Shown one piece after another: positions 1-10,777 of a stretch of DNA of 64,000 nt. Numbering within the stretch: position 1 is the stretch's first letter; each line of letters begins with the position of its first letter. Position numbers and translations under genes: made by a program. Under the pieces are notes generated by a model. It was not told the DNA's origin. It worked only from the letters and a program-made list of their open reading frames with translations, and made no database searches. This stretch comes from an uncultured Paracoccaceae bacterium (lineage in GTDB: Bacteria > Pseudomonadota > Alphaproteobacteria > Rhodobacterales > Rhodobacteraceae), in contig CANNFQ010000004.1 in the NCBI GenBank assembly GCA_947503925.1, forward strand, positions 1-64,000, in the 5' to 3' direction.

Positions 1-60
1 GATCAGACATGTTAACCGCTCGTTTTTCGAACTGTGAATCACGCAGACAAACGGAAATCA

Positions 61-77
61 ATGGGTCCTGACCCTAG
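61..77 (+). repeat. Solo terminal inverted repeat end of the GGGTCCTGACCCTA element family
   Basis: ATGGGTCCTGACCCTAG is identical to the right end of the 266-bp element at 37393-37658. Confidence 0.6.
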
Positions 78-121
78 AATACTCCCGACAACGGTGGATA
101 CGAAAAAATTCCGAAAGAGAT

Positions 122-520
122 GTGAGAAATCACTTCTTTGCGCGAACTCTCGACCAGTGCCGAGACGACAATGCCGTCGCGCGGCTTTGGTGGAACGGAC
201 ACATTGCCTCCCAGATCGATCCTTCGGACCCTAGGCGCGTTCTTAAACAGTTTCTGGCACGCGCGAATATTCGTCTGCAATTTTTAGATCGATCGAACGC
301 TTCGTTTCGCTTGCCGATAGCTCGGGGTGTTATTCGCATGCTTGAAAGTGAAGAATGGCTTCATGAGCATGATCGAGCCTTTCAGGCCTATATGGAGGTA
401 ATGGACAAAAATGCCGGTGGTTTGCTCTTTGAAAGCCTTGGCGAAAGCGACATAGATGCGAAACTAGAGTCTTATATGCTAGCCGCAAAAGCGAGGTTTC
501 TAGAAAGGTACGCCAGTTGA
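122..520 (+). pseudogene. Hypothetical protein, possible C-terminal remnant of a DUF6339-like protein truncated by the element end at 61-77
   Basis: 132 aa ORF with GTG start; the frame stays open upstream through the repeat end (..QWVLTLEYSRQRWIRKNSERDVRNHFFART..), suggesting a broken N-terminus. Family assignment is from memory. Confidence 0.35.
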
Positions 521-692
521 ATTTCTCCTGCAGGTAGCCTGCCAAAACGGATTCGAGTAGTTCGACTTTCTGAACACTCCAACAAAGCTCTAGCGTAGCA
601 CTCCTCTACACTTACGGCCAATCGCACGAGATCGTCTGTGCCGCTTCCGTGGACAAAAAAGACTAAGCCTCGCAAGAGGTAGAAGAGTGAAC

Positions 693-768
693 TGGTGCCG
701 CTGAAGGGACTCGAACCCCCGACCCCATCATTACGAATGACGTGCTCTACCATCTGAGCTACAGCGGC
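693..768 (-). tRNA. tRNA-Thr (anticodon CGT)
   Basis: Reverse complement GCCGCTGTAGCTCAGATGGTAGAGCACGTCATTCGTAATGATGGGGTCGGGGGTTCGAGTCCCTTCAGCGGCACCA folds as a cloverleaf; loop TTCGTAA; encoded CCA. Confidence 0.95.
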
Positions 769-805
769 TTTTGGGACCCTACAATGACCCTACTAGTTCT
801 ACTTC

Positions 806-894
806 TGTGCCTCGAACCCTTTGGTTTCGCAAGTCATTCTCGCGGGGACCCGCTAATTACGAAGGACCTGCTCTACCAGCTGAGCTATTGAGGC
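806..894 (-). pseudogene. Decayed tRNA (tRNA-Thr CGT-like)
   Basis: Reverse complement GCCTCAATAGCTCAGCTGGTAGAGCAGGTCCTTCGTAATTAG...GGGTTCGAGGCAC keeps the D-arm, a TTCGTAA loop and pairable acceptor ends GCCTC/GAGGC, but the anticodon stem and T-arm are disrupted. Confidence 0.6.
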
Positions 895-996
895 CTATTT
901 CTTTTTCGTGGCCCTGCGGATCAATGGCGCGGTTGCCATCAATGTCATAACGGCCCGCCACCGCCTGTTAGCATCTGAAATTTTCGGCGAAAAGAG

Positions 997-2445
997 TTAT
1001 TTTTCGGTCACCTCTTCCAGCACTTCGGCTTCGACAACTTCAGTTGTTGCGGGCAATGGTTCTTCTTTTTCCTGACCGACGATCAGGGGCAGCATTTCGG
1101 TCCCGGCGGGCATGGCTACCTCGGTCGCCGGTGGTGTTTTCCATGCCAGCGTGTCGAAGGATTTACAGTTGTCGCATGTTGCCGACCACGTGGCATGGAT
1201 GTGCTGACAATTGTCGCAGATCCACTGGGGGCCGCGTGGGGCGGTCAGTGCGCGGGTCAGCCAGCCGCGGATCACGGAATCATCTGCCCCTTCGCCGCGC
1301 TCTATTGCCGCCATCAATGTCAGGTTGCGTGCTGTCGGTTCGGTCTCGACCAGATCGCCAAGCGCGCGTTTTGCCGCTGGGAAATCCTCGGCAGAGATAT
1401 TCAACTCTGCTATCAGCATCTTGGTCTCGGGGTGATCAGGTTGTGGTTTGATCAAGGCGCGGAAGCGCTTCAGCCGTGCCTCTGCATTTTCGTCTGGTAC
1501 GATCTCGGCAAAGGTTGCGGCAAGGTCGGGATGCGGTTGCGCGCTCCACGCTTTTGTCAGCACACGGCTGGCGTAACGGGCATTGCCATCAGCGATATAG
1601 CCGCGTGCCGCCATGACCGCCGCCGGGATCAGGTCAGGTGACAGGCGGTTGGCCTCAATCGCGGCCTCGCGCGCCTCGACCGACTTCCCCTCATCCAGAA
1701 CGTCGCGCGCCGCTGACAAGGCCAGCACCGCATCGCGCCGTTTATGCACGTCGCGTGGCAGGCTGCCGGATTTCAGTTTTGCGCCAAGCGTGTCGCGGGC
1801 ACCGGCCCAATCCGCCTTCTCTGCCTGCAACTTAAGCAGCACATCTTGTGTTTCTTCATGGCGGGGTTTCAATGCAAAGGCCTTTTTGGCCAATGCCAGC
1901 GCGGTATCCGTATCCCCATCCGACAGTTTCTGTTTCATGATGCCGCGCACGCCCACGAACCGGGTTTTTTCATCCGAGAGAAGCTGTTTATAGGTCTCTT
2001 CTGCCTTGCGCCTGTCCCCGGTCAATTCGGCCGCCTGCGCGGTCAGCAGGTTCGTAAGTTGCGGCTGCTTCAGATATTTTTCCGCGCGGGCGGCCTTGGT
2101 CATAGCCAGGTGGCCTTCGCCAGAGGCCAAGGCCATCATGCCTTCGGATAATGCCTCATACCCTTTGCGCTCACGATTCCGGTCGAGATAGCGGGAAATC
2201 GCAGTTTCATCCCCGTTCAACACTTTGAATGTGGCGACCATCAGTCCCAGCAGTTTTAACCCCAGCCAGACCGCAACGACAAGCGCCAGCAAGGCAAAGA
2301 CGATTTCAATCGGGCTTAGTGTGAAGGAAATGCCGGCAACCGCGATGGTTGCACCGCCATCGACATCCATCAACATTGTGCCGCCATATGTCAGAGCTGT
2401 AACAGCGGCGACAAAAAACAGAATTTTGATCAAAGACCAGAGCAT
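997..2445 (-). CDS. hemY: Heme biosynthesis protein HemY (TPR)
   Basis: 482 aa, N-terminal TM segments plus TPR region, adjacent to hemD. Confidence 0.85.
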   Translation of the reverse strand: MLWSLIKILFFVAAVTALTYGGTMLMDVDGGATIAVAGISFTLSPIEIVFALLALVVAVWLGLKLLGLMVATFKVLNGDETAISRYLDRNRERKGYEALSEGMMALASGEGHLAMTKAARAEKYLKQPQLTNLLTAQAAELTGDRRKAEETYKQLLSDEKTRFVGVRGIMKQKLSDGDTDTALALAKKAFALKPRHEETQDVLLKLQAEKADWAGARDTLGAKLKSGSLPRDVHKRRDAVLALSAARDVLDEGKSVEAREAAIEANRLSPDLIPAAVMAARGYIADGNARYASRVLTKAWSAQPHPDLAATFAEIVPDENAEARLKRFRALIKPQPDHPETKMLIAELNISAEDFPAAKRALGDLVETEPTARNLTLMAAIERGEGADDSVIRGWLTRALTAPRGPQWICDNCQHIHATWSATCDNCKSFDTLAWKTPPATEVAMPAGTEMLPLIVGQEKEEPLPATTEVVEAEVLEEVTEK

Positions 2446-2456
2446 ATGTGTCGCCT

Positions 2457-3674
2457 TTAGCTATCGTTAAGAGAAGTTGACAAAACATCGATGGCGGCCA
2501 CCGCGGCGGCGCGGCTTTCAGCCATGCCCAGCCAGTCGGTCATTTCGACCCGGGCTTCTTCGGGCAGGGCTGCAATCTCGGCCAGACTGTCGGACAGGCG
2601 TCCAGCTTTCAGCGCGGCTTCGGCACGGGATAGGATGGCGTCGGTATTGTTCCCTTCGCGCGGCGTAGTTGAACGCACCTCAAACTGGTTCTTCAGAAAT
2701 GCGCCAAGGCCAGATGTTTCCTCACCCGCGACGCCCGCATCGCGGGCTGCCGCCAAGGCAGCTGGTGCCACATCAAGAAAGCCTTCCTGTAATGCGGCTA
2801 GCGTGGGCACGCCGTCCTGTGCTGCCAAAAGTGCGTCAGGGGCCGCCTCGCCAATCGCGGCCTCCAGATCACCCAGCGCGGCGCCCAGCGGTTCGCCATT
2901 GTCCAGCGATGTCTGGATCCGGGCCAGCGCCGCCCGCCCTGCGGCTGCGCGTGCTGCGGCAGCAGCGTTTTCCTCTATGGCGGCTGCTTCGGCACGTGCT
3001 TCGTCCAGTTGGGCCCGGGCGCTGCCCGTCATTTGGGCCATTTCGGCGCGCAGGGCTTCCAAATCAGCCTCATAGGCTGCAATCGCCCGGTCCGACATAG
3101 TGCCGTCACCGACCGGCAAGCTTTCCAAATCGGCCATCCGCGCATCAAGCGCATCAATCTGGCCCCGTAGTTCTGTTTGCAGCCTATCGATGTTTTCATG
3201 CAGCGCTGCCTGCGTTTCTTCGATGCCGCTCAGGTCAACCGTAGGCAGTTCGGCAACCTGGTCTTGCAGCGCAGTCAGGCTTTCGGACTGCGCTGCCAGC
3301 GCTTCAGAGAGTTCCACATTTTGGTCAGTCGCTGACAAGGTGGCGATCCCGTAGCCGATGACCCCCGCCAGAAGCCCACCCAGCAGCAGCGGGAAGAACC
3401 CACCCTTGCGTTGTGGCGTTGGTGGCGGCGTGACAGATTTCGGCGGTTCGGGTGCTGGCGCGGGTTCCGACGGCACTGGTGCCAGATCGGTCAACTCTTC
3501 GGCAGCGGGGGTTGGATGAGCCGGCGTTTCGGCGGTCGGTGCGGTGTGAACCTCAGGGGGAATCGCATCGATCACAGTTTCTACCTTGATCGATTCGTCA
3601 GACTTTGCCGTTTTTACCGGCGTTTTTCGTGATTTAGCCGGTGATTTCCCACCCTTGGCTGGCTGTTTTGCCAC
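2457..3674 (-). CDS. Mitofilin/Mic60-family inner membrane protein (COG4223-like)
   Basis: Pro-rich N-terminus, single TM (GGFFPLLLGGLLAGVIGYGIATL), coiled coil, conserved C-terminal region; located between hemD and hemY. Confidence 0.75.
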   Translation of the reverse strand: MAKQPAKGGKSPAKSRKTPVKTAKSDESIKVETVIDAIPPEVHTAPTAETPAHPTPAAEELTDLAPVPSEPAPAPEPPKSVTPPPTPQRKGGFFPLLLGGLLAGVIGYGIATLSATDQNVELSEALAAQSESLTALQDQVAELPTVDLSGIEETQAALHENIDRLQTELRGQIDALDARMADLESLPVGDGTMSDRAIAAYEADLEALRAEMAQMTGSARAQLDEARAEAAAIEENAAAAARAAAGRAALARIQTSLDNGEPLGAALGDLEAAIGEAAPDALLAAQDGVPTLAALQEGFLDVAPAALAAARDAGVAGEETSGLGAFLKNQFEVRSTTPREGNNTDAILSRAEAALKAGRLSDSLAEIAALPEEARVEMTDWLGMAESRAAAVAAIDVLSTSLNDS

Positions 3675-3765
3675 GTTTTCACCCTTTCAGCGCCCCCACC
3701 TGCAAAACGTACAGGTGATAGACCACGTTACCCTTCCTGCACCCGACCCTCAAGCGTGGCGCGGA

Positions 3766-4467
3766 CTATCCCGCAGCTTGGGTTGCCATTCGCAAACACG
3801 CGATGGTTGCGTCGATCATTGCATCCTCATCCGGCTGCATTGCGATTTCGAGCTGCGCCGTCGCCAGATCAGGCTGTGCCGCCTGGCTGATGGCTGCGAT
3901 ATGCAGCGGGGCCGTAAATGGCCCTTGCCCTGACAATATGGTGCCAGTTCGCGGAGAGAACAGGGGGAGAACTACAGGAAATTTCCCGGCGAGCGCTTTG
4001 ACTGCGGTATCAGGCAGCGTACGGGGCCTTTGCGCATATGCCACGACATCATGGCAAGCGATGCCTGCCTTTTCCAACATTTCAGCTGCGGCGCCCCGCG
4101 CATATTCGCCGCGAATATGCGCCAATGGTTCGCGCGGGCGGTCCTTTATGATGGCAGCAATCAACCCATCCGCATCCCCCGGCCCGACCCGTGGTACGAA
4201 ACCGGCCGCCTGCGCCGCATCGGCGGTCTTTTGTCCAACGCAAAAAGCGGGCAACCCGCGCGGCGCGCCGAGGCGTCCGGCCTGTGCAACGCCATTGGCT
4301 GATGTGAAGATAAGCCCAGCAACCTCCGGCAGATTGGCCGCCATCGGTTGAATATCCAAAAGCGGGGCATGAATGACGCAAACATCATCCGGCCACCGGT
4401 TCATAAGGCGCTGGACGAAAGCCGCGCCCTGAGGCTCTGGCCGGGTCATGATCAGTGTCGGTTTCAT
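3766..4467 (-). CDS. hemD: Uroporphyrinogen-III synthase
   Basis: [17 protein letters not shown] start; HemD-like sequence; ORF track start is upstream at 4716. Confidence 0.8.
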   Translation of the reverse strand: MKPTLIMTRPEPQGAAFVQRLMNRWPDDVCVIHAPLLDIQPMAANLPEVAGLIFTSANGVAQAGRLGAPRGLPAFCVGQKTADAAQAAGFVPRVGPGDADGLIAAIIKDRPREPLAHIRGEYARGAAAEMLEKAGIACHDVVAYAQRPRTLPDTAVKALAGKFPVVLPLFSPRTGTILSGQGPFTAPLHIAAISQAAQPDLATAQLEIAMQPDEDAMIDATIACLRMATQAAG

Positions 4468-4536
4468 CTGCCTGCCATTGTTTGCACCGATCCGCAGTGT
4501 TACCTGCGATGCGATGACAAGCAACCGGATCGGCAG

Positions 4537-5619
4537 ATGGCTGATGACCTGACAGTATTGGGGATCGAAAGCAGCTGCGATGATACGGCGGCGGCAGTGG
4601 TGCGGGATACGCATATTCTGTCCTCTGTTGTTTATGGCCAGACCGATCTGCACAAGGATTTCGGTGGCGTGGTTCCAGAGATTGCAGCCCGCGCGCATGC
4701 CGAGAAACTGGATCATTGCGTTGAGGAGGCTTTGACACAGGCGGGCATTGGCTTGTCCGATTTGGATGGTATCGCTGTCACCGCAGGCCCCGGCCTGATC
4801 GGCGGTGTTCTGTCCGGTGTCATGTGTGCCAAGGGGCTGTCAGCGGCGACCAACCTACCCTTAATCGGGGTGAACCATCTGGCGGGCCACGCGCTGACCC
4901 CGCGCCTAACCGATCAGGTTGCGTTTCCCTATCTGATGCTTCTCGTCTCGGGCGGTCATTGCCAGTTTTTGATCGTTGAGGCGTATGACCGCTACCGCCG
5001 GATCGGCGGGACGATTGATGATGCGCCGGGGGAGGCGTTTGACAAAACCGCCCGTATCCTTGGCCTGCCACAACCGGGCGGGCCATCGGTGGAACAGGTG
5101 GCACGGCTGGGTGATCCGAAACGGTTTCCAATGCCACGTCCCCTGTTGAACCAGCCAGGCTGCGACATGTCTTTCTCCGGTCTGAAAACGGCTATCTTGC
5201 GCGCCCGCGATACCGTGATTGCGGACCGTGGTGGATTGACGGCGCAGGATCAGGCGGATCTGGGCGCTGGTTTCCAGGCTGCTGTGACCGACATGCTCAC
5301 CGAAAAGACGCAGCGCGCGCTGGACATCTATCTGGCGGATGCGCCTTCGCAGAAATCCTTTGCCATCGCTGGCGGCGTTGCGGCAAACGGACCGATCCGG
5401 GCCGGCCTGCAAACGCTTTGCTCGGATCATAAGACCGCATTTATCGCGCCGCCTTTGGCGCTTTGTACCGATAATGCGGCGATGATCGCCTATGCTGGGA
5501 TGGCGAAACTGGCTGTTGGAGCCATCGACGATCTGACATTATCCGCGCGACCGCGCTGGCCATTGGATGATCGGGCGGCACCGATGTTGGGATCGGGAAA
5601 GAAAGGAGCCAAGGCATGA
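4537..5619 (+). CDS. tsaD: tRNA N6-adenosine threonylcarbamoyltransferase
   Basis: [43 protein letters not shown] motifs. Confidence 0.96.
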   Translation: MADDLTVLGIESSCDDTAAAVVRDTHILSSVVYGQTDLHKDFGGVVPEIAARAHAEKLDHCVEEALTQAGIGLSDLDGIAVTAGPGLIGGVLSGVMCAKGLSAATNLPLIGVNHLAGHALTPRLTDQVAFPYLMLLVSGGHCQFLIVEAYDRYRRIGGTIDDAPGEAFDKTARILGLPQPGGPSVEQVARLGDPKRFPMPRPLLNQPGCDMSFSGLKTAILRARDTVIADRGGLTAQDQADLGAGFQAAVTDMLTEKTQRALDIYLADAPSQKSFAIAGGVAANGPIRAGLQTLCSDHKTAFIAPPLALCTDNAAMIAYAGMAKLAVGAIDDLTLSARPRWPLDDRAAPMLGSGKKGAKA

Positions 5620-6578
5620 GGATTGGTGTTGCGGGCGGCGGCGCGTTTGGTACTGCACTGGGTGTCGCGCTGGCGATGGATGGCAATGGCATCACCCTGT
5701 GGGCCCGTAATCCCGGGGCTGTCGATGACATGACCCGAACCCGCCTAAACCCGAAACTGCCGGGCGTGACGCTGCCAGCCAATATGGATTTCGCTGCAGA
5801 TACGTCAGTACTTTTTGCCTGCGATATCATCCTGCTGGCGATCCCGGCGCAGACCTTGCGTGCATTTCTGGATCAGCATGCCGGACAACTGACCGGCAAA
5901 CACCTTGTTGCCTGTTGCAAGGGGATCGACTTGACGCGTATGACTGGCCCAGCCAGTACGATCAACGCGCTTGCGCCGGATGCGACAGCCGCGGTTCTGA
6001 CCGGCCCGAGCTTTGCTGCTGACATTGCGCGCGGGTTGCCAACGGCGCTGACGCTGGCCTGTGCTGATGATGAAATTGGGGCGATCCTGCAAACCGCACT
6101 TTCGACAACCGCACTGCGGCTTTACCGATCAACCGACACGATTGGTGCTGAACTGGGTGGCGCGCTCAAGAACGTGATGGCGATTGCATCTGGCGTCGCT
6201 ATCGGCGCCGGTCTGGGCGACAGTGCCCGCGCGGCGCTGATCACACGCGGGTTTCCTGAAATGCAGCGGCTTGCGACAGAACTGGGCGCTGCGCCTGAAA
6301 CACTGTCAGGCCTGTCCGGGTTTGGCGATCTGGTTCTGACCTGTACATCCGACCAGTCGCGCAACTACCGCTACGGCCTCGCGTTGGGTCAAGGGCAGGA
6401 TTTTGACAGCGGCACCACCGTCGAAGGAGCCGCCACGGCGCGGGCGGTCAGGCAACTGGCCGTTGATCTGGACATTGACTTGCCGATCTGCACGGTGGTG
6501 GCGGACATGATCGAAGGAAAAACCGACGTGGCGGCGGCACTGAACGCGCTGCTGTCACGCCCATTAAAGGAAGAATAG
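5616..6578 (+). CDS. gpsA: NAD(P)-dependent glycerol-3-phosphate dehydrogenase
   Basis: [12 protein letters not shown]-type Rossmann motif, [23 protein letters not shown]. Confidence 0.96.
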   Translation: MRIGVAGGGAFGTALGVALAMDGNGITLWARNPGAVDDMTRTRLNPKLPGVTLPANMDFAADTSVLFACDIILLAIPAQTLRAFLDQHAGQLTGKHLVACCKGIDLTRMTGPASTINALAPDATAAVLTGPSFAADIARGLPTALTLACADDEIGAILQTALSTTALRLYRSTDTIGAELGGALKNVMAIASGVAIGAGLGDSARAALITRGFPEMQRLATELGAAPETLSGLSGFGDLVLTCTSDQSRNYRYGLALGQGQDFDSGTTVEGAATARAVRQLAVDLDIDLPICTVVADMIEGKTDVAAALNALLSRPLKEE

Positions 6579-6851
6579 ATGCGTTTTGCCCTGATGACCA
6601 AAGACAAGCCTGGTGCCCTGCAAACCCGCATGGATAATCGAGAGGCGCATCTGGCCTATATTGAGAAGACCGGCGTTGTCGAAATGGCAGGCCCGGTTCT
6701 TGATGAAGCCGGACAAATGTGCGGATCGCTGATTATCCTCGAGGTCGATGATCTGGCCGCAGCCCAGACTTGGGCTGATAACGACCCTTACGCAAAGGCG
6801 GAGTTGTTCGAAAGCGTCTCGCTCCAGGCCTGGAAAAAGGTGATTGGCTGA
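6579..6851 (+). CDS. YciI family protein
   Basis: 90 aa; DNREAHLAYI...AGPVLDE..GSLIILEVDD..A..W..NDPYAKA. Confidence 0.85.
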   Translation: MRFALMTKDKPGALQTRMDNREAHLAYIEKTGVVEMAGPVLDEAGQMCGSLIILEVDDLAAAQTWADNDPYAKAELFESVSLQAWKKVIG

Positions 6852-7270
6852 TGGCTTACTGGTTGTTCAAGTCCGAACCGGATGTCTGGGGCTGGGACGC
6901 GCAGGTCGCCAAGGGTGACGTGGGCGAAGAATGGGACGGGGTGCGCAACTATCAGGCGCGCAACAACATGCGGGCGATGAAAAAGGGCGACCTTGGGTTC
7001 TTTTACCATTCTCGCACGGGGCTGGAGGTTGTGGGCATTGTCGAAGTCTGTGCCGAAGCGCATCAAGATAGCACAACCGATGACGAACGCTGGGACTGCG
7101 TTGATATCAAGGCAGTGCGACCCTTCACCAGACCTGTCACGATGAAAGAAATCAAGGCCGACCCGCGATTGAAAGACATGGTACTGGCCAACAATTCCCG
7201 CCTGTCCGTGCAGCCCGTGACGGCGGAAGAATGGAAAATCGTCTGTGAACTGGGCGAGACAAAGCCCTAG
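6851..7270 (+). CDS. EVE domain-containing protein
   Basis: MAYWLFKSEPDVWGWDAQ...WDGVRNYQARNNMRAMKKGDLGFFYHS. Confidence 0.92.
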   Translation: MAYWLFKSEPDVWGWDAQVAKGDVGEEWDGVRNYQARNNMRAMKKGDLGFFYHSRTGLEVVGIVEVCAEAHQDSTTDDERWDCVDIKAVRPFTRPVTMKEIKADPRLKDMVLANNSRLSVQPVTAEEWKIVCELGETKP

Positions 7271-7328
7271 CTTGCGACAAACTGACACGGCATAATCCCT
7301 GAATAAAACTTAGGGGAGAGATCAGAAA

Positions 7329-7724
7329 ATGGAATTTCTGGCCGTGATCGTTGCGACAATCGCAAGCTTTGCCTTCGGGGCATTCTACTATGGGGCCCTG
7401 TCTAGGCCGTGGATGGAGGCGTCTGGCGTGCCGGTGGACGCGGATGGAAAGCCTGTTGGTGCCAACAACCCGGTTCCTTACATTGTCTCCTTCGTTTGTA
7501 TTCTGTTGGTGGCCGGGATGATGCGGCACAGTTTTGCCCTGTCGGGGATTGATACGGTGGGCAAAGGGCTTGTCGCAGGCCTGGGCATCGGGTTGTTTTT
7601 CATCGCGCCTTGGATTTTCCTGAACACAGGCTATTCCGCGCGACCTTGGAAACTGGCGGTGATTGACAGCGGATATGCAATTGCAACTGGTGCGATCTGC
7701 GGCACCATTCTGACATTGCTCTAA
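7329..7724 (+). CDS. DUF1761 family membrane protein
   Basis: 131 aa, four hydrophobic segments, FGAFYYGALSRPWMEASG. Confidence 0.75.
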   Translation: MEFLAVIVATIASFAFGAFYYGALSRPWMEASGVPVDADGKPVGANNPVPYIVSFVCILLVAGMMRHSFALSGIDTVGKGLVAGLGIGLFFIAPWIFLNTGYSARPWKLAVIDSGYAIATGAICGTILTLL

Positions 7725-7729
7725 AACAG

Positions 7730-7764
7730 AAAAGAGGGTTCAGACATAGTCCAAACCCTCTTTT
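7730..7764. terminator. Bidirectional-type intrinsic terminator
   Basis: Perfect 11-bp stem AAAAGAGGGTT ... AACCCTCTTTT with A/T tracts. Confidence 0.8.
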
Positions 7765-7846
7765 CACCCCGCGTGCTCCCAAGTCCACCACACGCTATGA
7801 ATATCTCGGTTCAGACCATACTGGTCTTGCATTGTTGCTACCGCAT

Positions 7847-7866
7847 ATTTGCGTCGCGACGCAAAT
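7847..7866. repeat. Perfect 20-bp palindrome
   Basis: ATTTGCGTCGCGACGCAAAT, self-complementary over its full length. Confidence 0.9.
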
Positions 7867-7919
7867 GAATTGCCTTGAAAAAACGATGCAAAAAAACTCG
7901 GAAATGATGGAACAAAATG

Positions 7920-7946
7920 CAAAACGCCCGCGTTGCATTGCGGGCG
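7920..7946 (-). terminator. Rho-independent terminator of the DUF2853 gene
   Basis: Minus strand CGCCCGC-AATGCAAC-GCGGGCG-TTTT. Confidence 0.75.
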
Positions 7947-7971
7947 CGTCACAAAACCTGGTTCGGATGAC

Positions 7972-8313
7972 TTAGCCGTAGACGGCTTCTTTTTTGAAAT
8001 GCTTGGTCAGCATATAATAGACAACGGCGCGATATTTGTTGCGCTCTGACTTGCCATATGTGTCCAGCACAGACGCAATCGCCGAGTCGAGCTCTGCACC
8101 ATCTTTCAGGCCCAGTTTCTTGATCAGGAAGTTCTGCTTGACGGTTTCGATTTCCGAGGGCTGGCTGGCGGCCACGGTAGAGGCGTCTGCGTTATAGATC
8201 GCGGGACCACACCCAATCGTCACTTTTGTCAGCAGATCCATATCTGGCGTCATGCCGCATTTGTTCTTCAGGTCGTCCGCATACTTTGCGATCAAATCGT
8301 CTCTCTTACCCAT
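7972..8313 (-). CDS. DUF2853 family protein
   Basis: MGKRDDLIAKYADDLKNKCG...NKYRAVVYYMLTKHF. Confidence 0.85.
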   Translation of the reverse strand: MGKRDDLIAKYADDLKNKCGMTPDMDLLTKVTIGCGPAIYNADASTVAASQPSEIETVKQNFLIKKLGLKDGAELDSAIASVLDTYGKSERNKYRAVVYYMLTKHFKKEAVYG

Positions 8314-8491
8314 AGGAATTGTCCCCGTTCATTATGTTATGACATATTTGCCCACCACCGTGTTGGACGGCGATGGCGGCACGTTAAATGGACGAGTCGC
8401 AATTCGTAAAGAAAAAAGCCGGGTACGCGGCAATGTTTTGCCGTGTGAGATCACAGAACTGCCGCATTGACGTAAGGTAAGCAAACAAGAG

Positions 8492-9274
8492 CTATCGGCA
8501 AAAACCCCAACCGCGCGACTGCAGATGGAAATGATCAGCGTGCAGGCTGTTATAATCCGGTGACAAGGTCAGGTTAAACCAATCACAAGCCCCATCGCGC
8601 GCAGCGCGTAGAAATGCCGATTTCGCACTGTCCCCGCTCCAATCGTCAATCAAACGGATGCGCGTTCCATCTGCAAACCCGAACCCAGCGATATCGATTG
8701 CCTCCGCCGACGCATGGGTGCTCATCCTTGAAGAGGCGCCGGCTGATGTTCGCATGGTCCGGCAGCTGTAACTGCCGAAATGGTCAATGCGGGTCAGCGC
8801 GCTGCCCAAATGGGCGACGGCGGCCGGTTGCAGGCTGTGCGTTTCCCACATGGCCATACGCAGCGCGATGGCGCAGCGTGTCTCAACCGAGGCAAGGCGT
8901 GCATCACCAACCGAGGACAGGCTGACGCGGTTGCGAATATGGCATTGATCAGATGTGTTCAGATCGGGCAGTTGCTGCAACACTGCAAATCCTGCCAGTG
9001 CAGCCTGACAGGCCAGCGGGTTTGCCGTGGCGCGATTAAGCTTCCAAGAGGTGATCGGTGTCACAGGATCATTGACGCGCAGGGGCATGGTTGGGTTCCA
9101 CGCGACAGGCAGCGGCGTGTCCGGATGGCGCAGCAACTGGTATCCACCGACGGCCACCAACCCTGTAAAAAGCAGCGTGGCCGCCCCTTGCACCAAGGGA
9201 CGGCCGCGCGATTTCGTCTGCTGTTTCTTCTTTGCGGCGTCTTGCGCCATGGCCTGACGTTTGGCGTGCCGCAT
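8492..9274 (-). CDS. Extensin-like C-terminal domain protein
   Basis: SYSCR..STHASAEAIDIAGF...LHADHFHLQ (D-Ala-D-Ala peptidase-like). Confidence 0.88.
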   Translation of the reverse strand: MRHAKRQAMAQDAAKKKQQTKSRGRPLVQGAATLLFTGLVAVGGYQLLRHPDTPLPVAWNPTMPLRVNDPVTPITSWKLNRATANPLACQAALAGFAVLQQLPDLNTSDQCHIRNRVSLSSVGDARLASVETRCAIALRMAMWETHSLQPAAVAHLGSALTRIDHFGSYSCRTMRTSAGASSRMSTHASAEAIDIAGFGFADGTRIRLIDDWSGDSAKSAFLRAARDGACDWFNLTLSPDYNSLHADHFHLQSRGWGFCR

Positions 9275-9279
9275 GAAGG

Positions 9280-10668
9280 TCAGTAACGGTAGTGTTCAGG
9301 CTTGAACGGCCCGTCCACGGTCACACCGATATAGTCGGCCTGTTCTTTCTTCAGCTCGGTCAGCTTCACGCCGATCCGGGCCAGATGCAGGCGGGCGACC
9401 TTTTCATCCAGATGCTTGGGCAGGATATGCACGCCGATTTCGTAGTTGCTGCCATTGTTCCACAGCTCCATCTGCGCCAGCACCTGATTGGTGAAGGATG
9501 CAGACATCACAAACGACGGGTGGCCCGTGGCATTGCCCAGGTTCAACAGGCGGCCTTCGGACAACAGGATCAGGCGATTGCCTGACGGCATCTCGATCAT
9601 GTCGACCTGTTCTTTGATGTTGGTCCATTTGTGGTTTTTCAGGGCGGCGACCTGAATTTCATTATCGAAATGGCCGATATTACCGACGATCGCCATATCC
9701 TTCATCTCGCGCATATGCTCGATTCGGATGACATCCTTGTTGCCTGTGGTGGTGATAAAGACGTCAGCGCTGTCCAGCACATCCTCCAGCACGACAACCT
9801 CAAACCCGTCCATAGCTGCCTGCAAGGCGCAGATCGGGTCAACTTCGGTCACTTTCACACGTGCACCGGCGCCAGCCAGCGATGCAGCCGAACCTTTGCC
9901 CACATCGCCATATCCGCACACAACTGCGACCTTACCGGCCATCATCGTGTCGGTGGCGCGGCGAATACCGTCGACCAGCGACTCCTTACAGCCGTATTTA
10001 TTGTCGAATTTCGACTTGGTCACACTATCGTTCACATTGATCGCAGGGAATGGCAACTGGCCATTCTTGTGCAGATCATAAAGGCGATGCACGCCTGTTG
10101 TTGTTTCCTCGGATACGCCCTTGATCTGGTCGCGCATCTTGGTGAACCAGCCAGGGCTTGCCGCCATCCGCTTCTTGATCTGGGCTTTGATGACCTCTTC
10201 CTCTTCCGAGGTAGGAACCGCCAAAATGCCCTCGCCCGCTTCCATCCGTGCACCAAACAAGATGTAGAGCGTCGCGTCGCCGCCATCGTCCAGAATCATG
10301 TTCGGGCCGTCCGGGAACATGAAGGATTTGTCGAGGTAGTCCCAATGCTCTTCCAAGCTTTGGCCTTTGACCGCAAAAACTGGCGTGCCACCGGCGGCAA
10401 TGGCTGCCGCGGCGTGGTCTTGCGTTGAAAAGATGTTGCAGGATGCCCAGCGTACATCGGCACCCAGTTCAACCAGCGTTTCGATCAGGACAGCGGTTTG
10501 GATCGTCATATGAAGCGAACCAACGATGCGGGCGCCTTTCAGCGGTTTGCTTTCGCTGTATTCTTCGCGCAGGGACATCAGGCCCGGCATTTCGGTTTCC
10601 GCGATGTCCAGCTCCTTGCGGCCGAACGCGGCGAGTTCGATATCCTTGACGGCATAATCTTTTGGCAT
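9280..10668 (-). CDS. ahcY: Adenosylhomocysteinase
   Basis: [31 protein letters not shown] ... [10 protein letters not shown]. Confidence 0.97.
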   Translation of the reverse strand: MPKDYAVKDIELAAFGRKELDIAETEMPGLMSLREEYSESKPLKGARIVGSLHMTIQTAVLIETLVELGADVRWASCNIFSTQDHAAAAIAAGGTPVFAVKGQSLEEHWDYLDKSFMFPDGPNMILDDGGDATLYILFGARMEAGEGILAVPTSEEEEVIKAQIKKRMAASPGWFTKMRDQIKGVSEETTTGVHRLYDLHKNGQLPFPAINVNDSVTKSKFDNKYGCKESLVDGIRRATDTMMAGKVAVVCGYGDVGKGSAASLAGAGARVKVTEVDPICALQAAMDGFEVVVLEDVLDSADVFITTTGNKDVIRIEHMREMKDMAIVGNIGHFDNEIQVAALKNHKWTNIKEQVDMIEMPSGNRLILLSEGRLLNLGNATGHPSFVMSASFTNQVLAQMELWNNGSNYEIGVHILPKHLDEKVARLHLARIGVKLTELKKEQADYIGVTVDGPFKPEHYRY

Positions 10669-10777
10669 TGGAATAATCTCCTGAATTCTGTTGCGGCCCC
10701 ATAACATTGCACTTGTCTTGCCACAATCCGCTTGCTCGTATTAATTGGAATGCTCAAGAATGATTTAAGGCGGCAAA

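Noticed and set aside
9631-10428. 265-aa plus-strand ORF
   Set aside because: Antisense to ahcY, no domain evidence.
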